Assembly (NCBI GenBank): GCA_034440615.1
Contig: JAOTOM010005142.1
Coordinates: 345,001 to 409,000, forward strand
Source: Ashinkailepas kermadecensis
Lineage: Eukaryota; Arthropoda; Thecostraca; Neolepadidae
DNA length: 64,000 nucleotides
Direction of reading: 5' to 3'
Part shown: piece after piece, positions 23,691-34,756 of the stretch
Numbering within the stretch: the first letter of the stretch is position 1
How the letters are laid out: each line of letters opens with the position of its first letter
The notes under the pieces: generated by a model
What the model was told of the DNA's origin: nothing
Databases searched by the model: none
What the model saw: only the letters and a program-made list of their open reading frames with translations
Made by a program: the position numbers and the translations under genes

Positions 23691-24066
23691 AGCCTGCTTC
23701 AGTGTCGGCCCGCCGTGCGGAGCCGCCCTCGTCAGGTGGTATGTACGTGCCGTCAGATAGCCTGCTTCTGTGTCGGCCCGCCGTGCGGAGCCGCCCTCGT
23801 CAGGTGGTATGTACGTGCCGTCAGATAGCCTGCTTCAGTGTCGGCCCGCCGTGCGGAGCCGCCCTCGTCAGGTGGTATGTACGTGCCGTCAGATAGCCTG
23901 CTTCTGTGTCGGCCCGCCGTGCGGAGCCGCCCTCGTCAGGTGGTATGTACGTGCAGTCAGATAGCCTGCTTCAGTGTCGGCCCGCCGTGCGGAGCCGCCC
24001 TCGTCAGGTGGTATGTACGTGCCGTCAGATAGCCTGCTTCAGTGTCGGCCGCCGTGCGGAGCCGCC
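23690..24066. repeat. 68-bp minisatellite, ~5.5 copies
   Basis: Unit starts agcctgcttcagtgtcggcc and recurs every 68 bp; copies are almost identical apart from a cttcagtg/cttctgtg alternation. The last copy loses one base in cggcccgccg. Overlapping plus-strand frames of 64-98 aa are by-products. Confidence 0.95.
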
Positions 24067-26258
24067 CTCTCGTCTGGAGCTCGTGCCACGATCGGCAGCT
24101 CGGCTGTCAATCAACACACGGCGACAGTAGCAGGCATGGCAACCGTCACCGAACCTGCAGCTCGGTTCTGGACGAACCTATCGTGTGCTTCGCAGTGCAG
24201 TACAAACGTGGCCGGCAGGACAGCGCTGACGGAATGTTCCCACTCATACATACATAGTCATATCAGCTAAAGAGCACATTACCTCTGGGAATATACTCCC
24301 TATTACTATGTTCAGTTGATGATAATCAGCGGCACTCGGTATCTAGGATTCCGTTCCAAAAGCAGCATCGGCGGTACCTCTGAGCTGTGTGTATCAGCCA
24401 GATTAAACTTCAGGATGAGAAATATCGGGGTCGCAAGCTTACATCAGGCGGTTTCACGCGTGCACTAGCGGGAAGTAATCGTCATGACATCCCAATGGCG
24501 GGGTCAGGGCATAATCATTACGTTGATCAGAAAGCTTTGTCTGTAGATTGGACCAATTTATGATATCAATAAACAAACAGAGTAGGTTCAGTTACCTAAT
24601 AGGACAAGTTTTTGGACTAGTAACAGCTTATTTATACACAAACCCTGAACATGTACACCCACATCCGCGCCTGGGACGTCATCTAGTCGGAAATCTGGAT
24701 GTCAGACCAAGCGAGCCTGACTTCGGAAGTAAACTCGAGGACAACAGCTGTTTGTCGAATTCAGCGGTCTTCAAATGCGAAATTTTCCGAGCACTCGACC
24801 ACTCGGATCAATATCGCCAGCCAACTTCAACTGCAGTAAGTGATTGGCCCTTTATGATAGCTGGGACGAATCATAATCCACGTTTTAAAAAATGACGTCA
24901 TTATCTGTGCTCTGATTGCATCATTTACAGCTTAAATATGTCAGGCGAGCCAACAAACAAGTTTGTCTCAGATGCGCATATTTTGGACGTTTTGCGGTCT
25001 TTTGGGTGCTGTAAACAATTCATGCTTTGTTCTTTCTTGCGTGTATGATATTCAAAGACAAGGATCAATTGCCCTCCCCCCACAGTAGGGGTTATTCAGG
25101 TAGGAGTACAGCAGCATTTAAAAACGGAGCCACGTATGGTGCGGTACAGCGGATTCCATTACAACTGTAAACAACCCGCTTGTAAAGTGGAGATAATTTA
25201 ATATTTTCGGGAGCGTCAAGAGGGAATCGTAGCATCTGGAAATGATGTATTTAAATATTTATTCATAATACAGGTACTTCACAGCCATACAATAAAACTT
25301 AAAAGGAAAAATATTCATCCGCAGGATATATACTACCACTTTCTCCCTAATATTGCATATTTGCTGGTAATCCAACGGCAAATTTGTTCTATCCGACAAC
25401 TCCTACCTCCCGGCCATGGTGCCAAATGCGGCCAGATTGGCTAGTTGTTTCTGTGAATTGAGCGCTTTTTTCAAACAGTGCCACAATTTGAATATGTTGG
25501 TTAAGTTTAATATTGAATTGATTACTTCATAGTTAAAACTTCTTGAACATTCCATATACACAGATAAAGTACATATCTTTCAATGATATGCCCTTCATAC
25601 TAGACGAAGTCATCGACATCGCATCCCGGTGCTTATTGGCCGTCGTGAAAAGGGCTATCTTCGACCAGCCATGTCTTCAGGAGTGGGAAGTCCATCTGTC
25701 TCGGTGGTGAGGTGCCGTCGTCTTGGAGCCATTCAATGCGCAAGCTTGGAAAACCCCATAAGAATATCATGGACATTGTGAAAGCATTTTTTTATCAGCC
25801 AGATCTTATCTTCACAAATCATCGTTGAATAAAAAGAAATGTCACGACTCCCATGCAATTGTGTTTTCCGCTTCTAATAATGCACAAAACATGTCGTCTT
25901 CTGTGTCTTCTTCGCGAGAACTTCCATTGGAAAAAAAAATTGTACATAAAAGTGACTTTAATGACTAGTTGATCGCTGGTGTGAGCGTGATGGTAATGCA
26001 AGCAGCGCGGCTCGTTGATCACTGTTTGTCATTTTTTGTTTGTTTTCATCTGGGTTTAGAGTCTGCTAGTTGTATCCAGAAATGAAGCTAGCCCTGAATG
26101 CAAATACTACAACCAAATATAATATTCAAGTTAGAGAACATTCGACGATAATCGATCTTGAAACTGGCTTGACTTGCAGATAGGTGGTTCGGTAAAAGGC
26201 AAGGACCGCACCACTGGTTCAGGAGTGTGGTGGAGACGAATGTCGTAGGTAGCGTCCT
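24067..26258. other. Unassigned 2.2-kb stretch
   Basis: Mostly AT-rich, unique sequence. The longest frame (24548-24895, plus, 115 aa) has a hydrophobic start but no motif I recognise. A small ORF on the minus strand (25819-26022) is Arg/His-rich and probably chance. No RNA gene seen. Confidence 0.35.
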
Positions 26259-26421
26259 TGGGGACGAGTGGTCTAGGGGTAAGATGCTCGTCTCACAATC
26301 GAAAGATTGTGGGTTCGAGTCTCACCTGTCGCTGCTCTTCGCCCGCGACCAATCGGCGTGAGAGATTGGCGACGCCATATGACTCAACGGTCGACGTGTC
26401 GTAAAACCAATAACCAACCAG
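26259..26421 (+). mobile_element. tRNA-derived SINE (tRNA-Val-like head)
   Basis: The head contains gtggtctaggggtaag (box A) at about 26268-26283 and gggttcgagtctcac (box B and T-arm) at 26311-26325, at tRNA spacing. The loop ctcacaa in between resembles a tRNA-Val(CAC) anticodon loop. The T-stem pairs well, but the acceptor and anticodon stems do not, so this is not a working tRNA gene. A SINE-like body follows and ends in gtcgtaaaaccaataaccaa, similar to the A/C-rich tails of many invertebrate SINEs. RNA polymerase III transcription would be expected from the boxes. No clear target duplication was found. Confidence 0.65.
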
Positions 26422-26960
26422 GTGGCCTCCTTGAACTCTACGGGGAGTCCCATCGGGCTTCAAGGTGATCTCCTCTCCCGTCTCGAGGACCTGTTTTTCC
26501 TTCTTGAGGGCTTACGATTTCGTCTGGGGACCTCGTCCTCCATCTTAGTGTGCTCGAGTGCACTCCCAGCCCACCACCTCCCGCTCAACGGATTTTCAGC
26601 CGAAGGTGTCCTTCCAAGTACTTTCGCAGTGGCGCCCTTCCATACAAATGCCTCCATGAAAATTTATGGATCCATCCCTGCTGCAGGAGCCTCTTCTTCC
26701 GTCTTGGGGACCTCCCACCCCGTCTTGGGGCCTATGCGCCGACTTGGAGGTCCCTTCGTCCGTCCGATAACTCATTTTCCGCCGTAAGGGGTCTTCTATC
26801 GCGACCTGAGTTTTCCTTTCTGGTTTGAGGGCCTCCTCTTCCGTCTCAGAGCTTCCTCTCCTTTCTTGTGGGCGTATTGTTTACTCTGGAGACATCGTCC
26901 TTCGTGTTAGAGAATCATTTGACATCCGTTGGCGTGAGAAGAGGCCTCCTGCAGTTTCAC
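26422..26960. repeat. Degenerate ctcctcttccgtctc-type repeat region
   Basis: Imperfect copies of a C/T-rich motif (ctcctcttccgtctcgagg, ttcttccgtcttggggacct) recur every 30-45 bp. Diverged; no regular period can be set by eye. Confidence 0.45.
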
Positions 26961-27349
26961 GGGGGAGGGGGCTTTTAACTTAAGGATCCTCATATTGTGT
27001 TAAACTGGCCTCATGTGATACATAAGAGTACTCCCCTGGATATTTTTTGGTGTTGCATATTTCTGGATTGATTTGTGTTAGCTTGATAGAGTGTCTCCCG
27101 TTACGTACGGAACATGTTAAACTTTCCACGGATGCCATGGTGTTCTTGTGCCATGACCTTCACCATGGAGGATGGCCCTCTTGACGAAGGGTGTATTGGG
27201 GGACAAAAGATATACGGCTCCTCCAGTCTAAAAGTGGAGACTGGGTCCCCCGTTCCCTCGCGCCGCCTACTTAACCCTTCACAAATTTAAGGTTCCTGGA
27301 TCTGAGTTGGTATACCTTCCCGTGAACACCCGCCCGACACAAAATATGG
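26961..27349. other. Unassigned spacer
   Basis: Unique-looking sequence before the 53-bp array; no gene, RNA or repeat recognised. Confidence 0.35.
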
Positions 27350-27731
27350 CCTGACGTTGCGAGACGGGTGGCGGCACCCTGGCGGGTGGTAGTACAGTTG
27401 TGCCTGACATTGTGAGACGGGTGGCGGCACCCTGGCGGGTGGTAGTACAGTTGTGCCCGACATTGTGAGACGGGTGGCGGCACCCTGGCGGGTGGTAGTA
27501 CAGTTGTGCCCGACATTGTGAGACGGGTGGCGGCACCCTGGCGGGTGGTAGTACAGTTGTGCCCGACATTGTGAGACGGGTGGCGGCACCCTGGCGGGTG
27601 GTAGTACAGTTGTGCCTGACATTGTGAGACGGGTGGCGGCACCCTGGCGGGTGGTAGTACAGTTGTGCCTGACATTGTGAGACGGGTGGCGGCACCCTGG
27701 CGGGTGGTGATGCAGTTGTACCTGACATTGT
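27350..27731. repeat. 53-bp minisatellite, ~7 copies
   Basis: Unit begins ctgacattgtgagacgggtg and recurs every 53 bp, with a ctgac/ccgac alternation. End units are the most diverged (gacgttgcgag at left, gatgcagttgtac at right), as expected if unequal exchange acts in the middle. Three minus-strand frames stay open (111-156 aa) as by-products. Confidence 0.95.
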
Positions 27732-28924
27732 CCCTTTGCAAGTTAGGGAGAGCCCTAAGAGAGGCTAGTCATGTGTACATACGAGGAAAGCTCATCTTAC
27801 CGACCTACCGGGTCCAGCCTGACCAACGCGTTGTTCAAACCTGAATATTTTTGCTTGTTTGCTATATGGCTGGAAGTCCTAATTTCCTCGTTTAGAACCA
27901 AACCTGATATTTGCTTTTTTCTAGCACCTTTCACCACACCATTTCCTCTGCTGTGGGCACATTATTTGTTCAAAGAAAAGGTTGTATGAGAGAGTGTGTC
28001 GGTGCCGGCTGGTTCGGCACCCACCAGCGACAGGCCAACTAGTTACGGCCACCCTCCCGCACTAATTATTTCAGCTGAGAGAGCTTCTCTGACTGGAAAA
28101 AGGTGTCAATCCAGGTACACTCTAGCGAACATCTCCTTCCTTGACATTATGCCACTCAGTAGCCCGCCTCCAGACCAGTACCACCATCCGCTAAAAAAAA
28201 ATCAGGACTGCCGATGGTTTCTGCATTCCTAGTAATTGTCCTTCCTCTTTTCCTGTCGCTTCTACAGCACTGGCTCACAAGCATATATTAAAGCTGCACC
28301 TGTTGACATGGCCGTAGGAACGATCTCAGACTCGGGAGCGCAGATTATTTCCCGTTTCTTTTCAAGCAATGACATGGGGCGTCCCATAGTCCCGCATCAC
28401 CCCAGTCCATGCTGTGCTGAGGTTCGTTGCCCACGTGCATCAGTTCGAATTAATTCCGACAAACAATTAGCGCTCTGCTTTCGTGCTTGCTTCTAGCAAG
28501 TGCAGCACGATTTTTCATAATGCGTGCTGCGTAAGAGTCTTGCCCAGGAAACAATATTAGGAGTTAGCCAGATGGCGTACCAACTGACCTCGACACATCA
28601 CCGATAATAAAACCTGATCGAATAGACACGTTGAATTGGGACCACCGTGATATTCAACCACTCAAATTCCAATAATAATTGATATATGCATAATGACTGC
28701 ATTTCTTCGCTTCATAATTTTGTTTTCAATTCCTCATAGCGATATATGCAGGAAATGTGTGATAATGTGTGATACCGACAAGAGTTCACAAAGTTCTTGG
28801 ATGATCATCAGACACCCAGAGGTCAGAAAAAACAATGGAAGCATTTCCGCAATCATGCCCAAAGGAAGACACAGAAAATTGGCAAGACCGGAGATATTTC
28901 TTTCTCTGACCTGTAGTTGATGAG
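27732..28924. other. Unassigned stretch
   Basis: No gene recognised; scattered frames under 90 aa on both strands lack known motifs. Confidence 0.35.
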
Positions 28925-29322
28925 GGGAGAATGTGTATGGCCGAGTGATCACATGGTCTTACCCACCTCCGGGCGGAAGGTCACACGGTCACATGGTCAC
29001 ATGGTCACAGAATGTGTATGGCCGAGTGATCACGTGGTCTTACCCACCTCCGGGCGGAAGGTCACATGGTCACATGGTCACATGGTCACAGAATGTGTAT
29101 GGCCGAGTGATCACATGGTCTTACCCACCTCCGGGCGGAAGGTCACATGGTCACATGGTCACATGGTCACATGATCACATGGTCACAGAATGTGTATGGC
29201 CGAGTGATCACATGGTCTTACCCACCTCCGGGCGGAAGGTCACATGGTCACATGGTCACATGATCACATGGTCACAGAATGTGTATGGCCGAGTGATCAC
29301 ATGGTCTTACCCACCTCCGGGC
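28925..29322. repeat. ~81-bp minisatellite with nested gtcacatg submotif, 5 copies
   Basis: Each unit starts gaatgtgtatggccgagtga and ends in a run of gtcacatg/gatcacatg 9-bp repeats whose number varies between units. So there is a repeat within a repeat, and unit length varies with the count of the inner motif. Confidence 0.92.
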
Positions 29323-30280
29323 TGAAGCGATGCCGGAGTCGCAAAGACGAAACCTCGCGTCTCCCAGACTATCATTTATAGATGCAGACCACTAGGACTT
29401 CGACAAGCATTGCTTTGGTGGAAATTTTCCTGCAGAAAAACCCTCCTGAACGTCGGATGGAGGGGTGTAAAATATATAAAAAGCAAGTTTAATTGGAATT
29501 GTCCATAACTGTTGCATGAGTTGCCTTCCTTTAGCGATAACACGAGTAACAGGACAGCTGCACAAAGTATGTAAATCAGTTGATTTATCCGAATTGTTTC
29601 GCTTCACACAATAAAGATGACCATATAATGATCATGAAACGATTTCGAAGTTGATTTATTCGATGAACGTCCATTGAGAGGCATATGTTTTTGATGGCAC
29701 AATGTGTCAACTCAACGAAGGCTGTAATGCCACACTTGGCGCGACATGCTAACCGGTTAATGCGGTTGTGGCCAAACGACTAATTACTATGCCCGTTTAA
29801 CACATTTGGATTACTTGCACGGCAGAAGAGCTTGTTTGTATAATGATAGCGATGTTTAAGTTGTTTGTAAGCTCGTTCAGTACCGTGGGGCTTTGTCAAT
29901 TTTCTCGATATTCGTATTTCGGGCGAGCTGAGTTCCAATGAAGAGCCCCGCTGGCATCAGCCAAGGTCTGCCCTCTTTTCTCCGGATGGTGACATGCCTG
30001 ACAATTTACCGCACAGCCTTGAAACAGAAGCTCCATTTCTCCACGGAAGAGCAGCTGGCCGCGGCGAAGGGCGCTCAAAAAAGACCGCCACGCGGCGTCA
30101 ACATGGCATGTGAAACGCCTCAGGTGGCGTCCGAATGCCTGGTAAACAAGCAGCGAACACAGCACACTGCCTGCACCAACTTTCGCCACAAGAAATGAGT
30201 GCCGTCGTGGAGCACGGAATTAATGGTCGGCGCGGCGGACAACAAAAACGTGCGCCCCGGGCGACTGTCGCCGCCAACCG
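29323..30280. other. Unassigned stretch
   Basis: Unique-looking sequence; no gene recognised. Overlapping 86-97-aa frames on both strands near 29900-30200 have no familiar motif. Confidence 0.35.
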
Positions 30281-30622
30281 GCGCACCATCGACTCCCCCA
30301 CTGGGCGGTGTTGGGGGAAAGCTGCCGACTTCACAACTGTGGTGGCGAATGTCGCACCATCGACTCCCCCACTGGGCGGTGTTGGGGGAAAGCTGCCGAC
30401 TTCACAACTGTGGTGGCGAATGTCGCACCATCGACTCCCCCACTGGGCGGTGTTGGGGGAAAGCTGCCGACTTCACAACTGTGGTGGCGAATGTCGCACC
30501 ATCGACTCCCCCACTGGGCGGTGTTGGGGGAAAGCTGCCGACTTCACAACTGTGGTGGCGAATGTCGCACCATCGACTCCCCCACTGGGCGGTGTTGGGG
30601 GAAAGCTGCCGACTTCACAACT
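30281..30622. repeat. 71-bp minisatellite, left part, ~4.8 copies
   Basis: Unit contains cgactcccccactgggcggt and gccgacttcacaactgtggt with a 71-bp period. The array stops at cacaact, exactly where a DNA transposon begins, and resumes in the same orientation at 34332. The left copies are nearly identical to each other. Confidence 0.95.
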
Positions 30623-31330
30623 GGGGCATTCCAGCACGATTCAACAGGTGATTAACACCCGACCATCTCGGATTCTCTTGAAAATTGGTACCCAGGGTAA
30701 TCAGGTGCCCAGATTCCGAATCTGAAAGTCTTAGGTCTATCGGAGCAGTGGGTTTTGAGTTATAGCCTCGGGCAGTTTTTTATAAGTTTGAATACAAGAT
30801 TTCTTTGGGACGCCATAACTCCAATAAAACTGAAGGTAACCTAGTAAAATGATATATCGTTAGAATCGTAAAATCGCAAGAATTGTTGTGGTGTAGCTCA
30901 TTGTTGAAAATTTCGAAATTTTGTTTTGTAAAATTTTGGTCAAAAATGTGTTCACATTTTTTTATATGTGGCCAGTTAAAATAAATGCGTTTTTTGGGCC
31001 GATAATATTGCCTATGGTATTACTAACTTGCATGCAAAAAATTGGAGATAGGTATTTTTTATAAATATTTTTCCCAATTTTTTATTTCTGCCGTGCAGTG
31101 CAAATTTGCTCTTTTGACGCCCTGCGGCCGCACATATCGTAAGTAGTACAAACATATGACATGTCAAATTTAAATGCTCCAAATCCCATTACTTATGAAA
31201 AGCTCCTTTGACCATTTCAAGACCCCTCAACCACCCCCACCTTCCCCCATCCCCCTTCACAATCCCCTCCCGCGTCCTGCGTCACCCCAGCCCCGGCCGG
31301 GCTGAAGGACGCGAGGATCCGTACTGTCTG
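30623..31330. repeat. Left terminal inverted repeat of the DNA transposon
   Basis: About 708 bp that reappear in inverted orientation at 33449-34331. Matching segments include the outer 29 bp, the tacccagggtaatcaggtgc block, ttgtggtgtagctcatt, and, at the inner limit, ggatcctcgcg on the complement. Many point differences between arms (roughly one in ten by eye) indicate age. Confidence 0.85.
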
Positions 31331-32166
31331 TGGCTGGTCTTAGGTTGTGCTGGCTTGAATGGATTACCACAAGTTGTAGGGGCGCAGATGTGTATTGTAG
31401 CTGTTCTAGCAAATTCCTGGTTCAAAGGCCCGTGGTTCATAGAGGTTGGTGCCTTATCAGTGGGGTGCGCTATCAGTCCCCCTGGCGCCTCTCGTTATCG
31501 GTCAGTTCTCGCCGGATTTCCGTGAATCTGACCACGTGTTGTTGTCGCGGCGAGATAAAAGCGCGGCTAGATACCCGCTTGAACCCGTTTGAATTCATCT
31601 CAGATCATCCAAAGCATAACACAACCACAGTCCACGCCTTCCAAAAAGCCCTGATCCCACGGCTCAAGGAAAAAGTCCCAGCACTGACCAAAATCAGGTA
31701 CTTTTCGGACGGCTCATCAGCCCAATACAAAAACAGATTCAACTTTTTAAACCTCTGCCATCACAAAAATGATTTCGGAGTGGAGTGTGACTGGCAATTT
31801 TTTGCTACGTCACACGGCAAAGGGGCATGTGACGGCGTGGGAGGCACTGTGAAGAGAGCGACCGCTCTCGAGAGTCTCCGCCGGCCCACAAGTCACCAGA
31901 TCACTGATGCAGCCGGGATGTTCGAATTTTTTAGTGAAAAATTCCAGACGAAAGTGGTTTTCCTGTTCGTGACCACGGCGGAAGTCGAAGAAACTGCCGC
32001 GCGGCTGAGGCAACGCTTCACCCGAGCCGTGCAGGTCAAGGGCACGCTTGGCCTGCACAGCTTCACGCCCGTTGACACTGAGACACTGCTGGTGTCGAAA
32101 CTGACGGGGGGCGCGGGGCAGCTTATCAAGTTATCCCGCAGAAAACGGAGAGTAAAACGAAAGTGA
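31330..32166 (+). pseudogene. Transposon-borne protein fragment, SDG / SHGKG-DGVGG family
   Basis: A 278-codon frame. From about residue 85 it reads like a conserved protein: NPFEFISDHPKHN, YFSDGSSAQYKNRFNF (SDG at 126-128), FFATSHGKGACDGVGGTVKR (157-176), and a basic C-terminus RRKRRVKRK. I know this signature from many unnamed proteins in arthropod, cnidarian and other animal genomes; the repeated SDG, ISD and DG motifs could be parts of a DDE-type catalytic site, but I cannot prove that. Residues 1-84 look like read-through of unrelated sequence, so the N-terminal part of the protein is missing. Its position between inverted repeats suggests it is the remnant of the transposase of this element. 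Confidence 0.6.
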
Positions 32167-32216
32167 GCCTCTGACTCGGAGCTGACTGAACGCATGAAGT
32201 CTCGCTGAAGTTTCCC

Positions 32217-33239
32217 ATAAAGTCATAAAGTCATAAAATCATAAAGTGTTAAGGCTTAATAAGAGCCACAGGGGCCCATCTGGGTTAAGCCTATCTAGAA
32301 AAGGTACTAGAAATGTACATATTCTCACCCCAATCAATCCCTAATCCCAAGTTCCTAGGAAGCTATATATCCCAGCCTATCTAGCATCATCCACTTGCTA
32401 TTGCATAACACCCTCAACAATTGCAAGCTCCTCCCATCATACCCATTGTGCTACCATAGCCCCTGCTTAAAGGGGTCTGTGCCGTGCACATTTAACATAC
32501 ATATTATCCCCTCCATCCAAATTAGAAATCAAAAACAAGATTTTCCTGCCTAAAAAAATTGTCCACCCTACTTTTAAATACATTCAATGAGGAACTCCCC
32601 ACAACATCAGCAGGCAGCCCATTCCACTGATCAACAACCCTTTGACTGAAGACCTGCTGTCGCTTAACTGTCCTACACCTCAACTTGTCTAACCTGAATT
32701 GGTGACCCCTGTGTGATACTTTAAACTGAAGAGCACCATTTAAATTGACCTGATCTAGACCTTTAACAATTTTGTACATTTCAATCATGTCCCCCCTTAA
32801 TCTCCTATACTTGAGTGAGTACATATCTAATGCCACAAGCCTTTCTCCATATTCTAAGCTACCTAGTCCACTGATGAGTTTAGTTGCTTTGCGTTGCACT
32901 CTTTCTAACTTGTCTATATCTTTTTCTAGGTAGGGGCTCCAAGCTTGCACAGAATATTCCAAGTGGGGTCGCACATATGCTAAGTACAGTTTTTTCATGA
33001 CTTCCTTGCTCTTATACATCACACTTCTATTAATGAGTCCCAGCATTCTGAGTGCCCTGTTCCTAGCTGAGCTACATTGTTTCTCTGCTTTAAGGTCATT
33101 TGAAACCAACACACCTAAGTCCCTTTCCTCTTCAATAACATCCAGTTCCCTCCCTCCCATTGTATATCTGAAAGTCTCACCTCCAGACCCCAGATGCATA
33201 ACCTTACACTTGTCATAGTTAAAAGACATCTGCCATTGA
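32217..33239 (-). mobile_element. CR1-type LINE, copy B, 5'-truncated, inside the DNA transposon
   Basis: The minus-strand 3' kilobase of the same family as copy A, including the short 3' UTR and four ataaagtc-like tail units. It starts inside the RT region (QWQMSFNYDKCKV). Possible target duplication cccat occurs at 32214-32218 and 33240-33244. The 5' truncation is typical of target-primed reverse transcription. Confidence 0.93.
32522..33239 (-). pseudogene. LINE B ORF2 C-terminal part, frame intact
   Basis: About 240 codons from the RT thumb (MSFNYDKCKVMHLGSG) through RNRALRMLGLINRSV, YVRPHLEYSVQAWSP and RRLRGDMIEMYKIVKGL to the VFDF stop. The G run that is short by one base in copies A and D has six bases here (32791-32796 as C), keeping a single frame and showing the ancestral state. 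It lacks the endonuclease and catalytic core and so cannot function. Confidence 0.9.
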
Positions 33240-33448
33240 CCCATGACACAGCCTCGCCAGCTTCGATGTGTTCAGTGTGCATGGTGTATCCGTAAGTGTA
33301 ATGTATGTGCAGTTTTCCAACAAACACGCCTAACGAATTTGTCAATTATCAGTATTTTCTGTTTCCTAGAATGTAGCGATGGGTATTGGACTAAAATAAA
33401 CATGAAAAATGACCAGGTGAATTTTAGCATGACACCAGGGAATGCCTT

Positions 33449-34331
33449 AGACAGCACAGATCCTCGCGTTCTTCAGCCCGGACGCAAGATGCGGGAGGAG
33501 GTCGTGGAGGGGGAGGGGGAAGGTGGGGTGGGGTGGGGACAGGGGCGGCAGAAGAGGGGGGCAGGGGGGGGGCAGCCCCCCCAGGGTGGATCGCTACCGG
33601 GGCAGTACTCCGCCAGACATGGCTTCGCCCCCCGGCCCAGGGGGGCACCCGGCGGTGGGGGCACCACGAGAATCGCTTGCCCCCATCCAAAATTACCTTC
33701 CGCCGCCACTGGGTGGGGAGGGGTCTTGAAATGTTCGAACGAGCTTTGCATAGATAATGGAACTTGAAGCATTTGAATTTGATGCCATACGTATGTGCTA
33801 CATATGCTATGTGCGGCGGCAGTGCGTGAAAAGCACAAATTTTCATGGCATGGCTGAAATGAAAAAATGGGTTAAAAAATTTATTAAAAATACCTATCTC
33901 CAATTTTTTGCATGCCAGTTAGTAATACCATAGGCAATATTTTCGGCCCAAAAAACAATGTTTTTTAACTGGCCACATATAAAAAATTGAACAAATTTTT
34001 GCCCACAAAATGTTTAAGAACAAAATTTCGAAATGTTCCAAAATGAGCTACACCACAACAATTCTTGTGATTTTACGATTCTAACAATATATAATTTCAC
34101 TAGGTTACGTTCAGTTTTATGGGAGTTATGGCGTCCCAAAGAAACCTTCTATTCGAACTTTACAAAAACTGCCCGAGGCTATAACTCAAAACCCACTGCT
34201 CCGACAGACCTAAGACTTTCAGATTCGAAATCTGGGCACCTGATTACCCTGGGTACCAATTTTCAAGAGAATCCGAGATGGTCGGGTGTTAATTTGCACC
34301 CATCACCTGTTGAATCGTGCTGGAATGCCCC
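33449..34331. repeat. Right terminal inverted repeat of the DNA transposon
   Basis: Inverted partner of 30623-31330. It is longer only because a 172-bp MITE plus its duplicated 8 bp (33540-33719) is inserted. Homology resumes on both sides of the MITE: agatcctcgcgttcttcagc before it and aggggtcttgaaatgttc after it. Confidence 0.85.
33540..33711. mobile_element. 172-bp hAT-like MITE with perfect 8-bp target duplication
   Basis: Ends caggggcggc and gccgccactg are inverted copies with one mismatch and match the CAGNGGCGG terminus of many hAT-type elements. The 8 bases ggtgggga stand on both sides (33532-33539 and 33712-33719), the duplication length made by hAT transposases. The interior is very GC-rich and has no coding capacity. 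Confidence 0.88.
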
Positions 34332-34497
34332 AACCGTGGTGGCGAATGCCGAACCATCGACTCCCCAACTGGGCGGTGTTGGGGGAAAGCTGCCGACTTC
34401 ACAACTGTGGTGGCGAATGTCGCACCATCGACTCCCCCACTGGGCGGTGTTGGGGGAAAGCTGCCGACTTCACAACTGTGGTGGCGAATGCCGCAAG
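34332..34497. repeat. 71-bp minisatellite, right part, ~2.3 copies
   Basis: Continuation of the array at 30281-30622 beyond the transposon, same orientation. The unit next to the junction carries extra changes (gccgaacc, ccccaact); the next one matches the left copies closely. Confidence 0.95.
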
Positions 34498-34756
34498 CAG
34501 GTATTGACGTCAAATCTGGGGATGAGAATGTCGGAGGGAAACGTCTAACTTGGGGAGACCGTGGCCCCAAAACTTTGGACGCGCTTAGCATTAACCATAC
34601 CCTTATGAATAGGGTTACCCATGGCATATAATTATACCCATTGCATATATGAGCGTTGCATAAACACAATCGACTTCACAATTGCTATTGCCCCGCCCCT
34701 CCCCCACACTTTGAGACAGTTTCCGTGTCACTGCTGGATAGTCGAGATGAAACTTA

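Larger units (their letters stand above)
30623..34331 (+). mobile_element. Long-TIR DNA transposon (Sola-like?), with two nested insertions
   Basis: The ends are ggggcattccagcacgattc and its reverse complement, and the inverted match continues for about 710 bp (30623-31330 against 33449-34331, the latter enlarged by a nested MITE). The element interrupts a 71-bp minisatellite: the left flank ends aact (30619-30622) and the right flank begins aacc (34332-34335), which fits a 4-bp target duplication with one later change. Inside are a protein fragment (31330-32166), a LINE (copy B, 32217-33239) and a hAT-like MITE (33540-33711). Without these insertions the element would be about 2.5 kb, so it is probably internally deleted. 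A 4-bp duplication is typical of the Sola group, but the assignment is tentative. Confidence 0.85.

Noticed and set aside
24548..24895. 115-aa plus-strand frame as a gene
   Set aside because: No recognised motif, and no splice or regulatory evidence.
26261..26333. Functional tRNA gene
   Set aside because: Box A, box B and T-arm are good, but acceptor and anticodon stems do not pair, and a SINE body and tail follow.
28925..30622. CRISPR array
   Set aside because: The direct repeats at 28925-29322 and 30281-30622 have no unique spacers between them; they are head-to-tail minisatellites in animal DNA.
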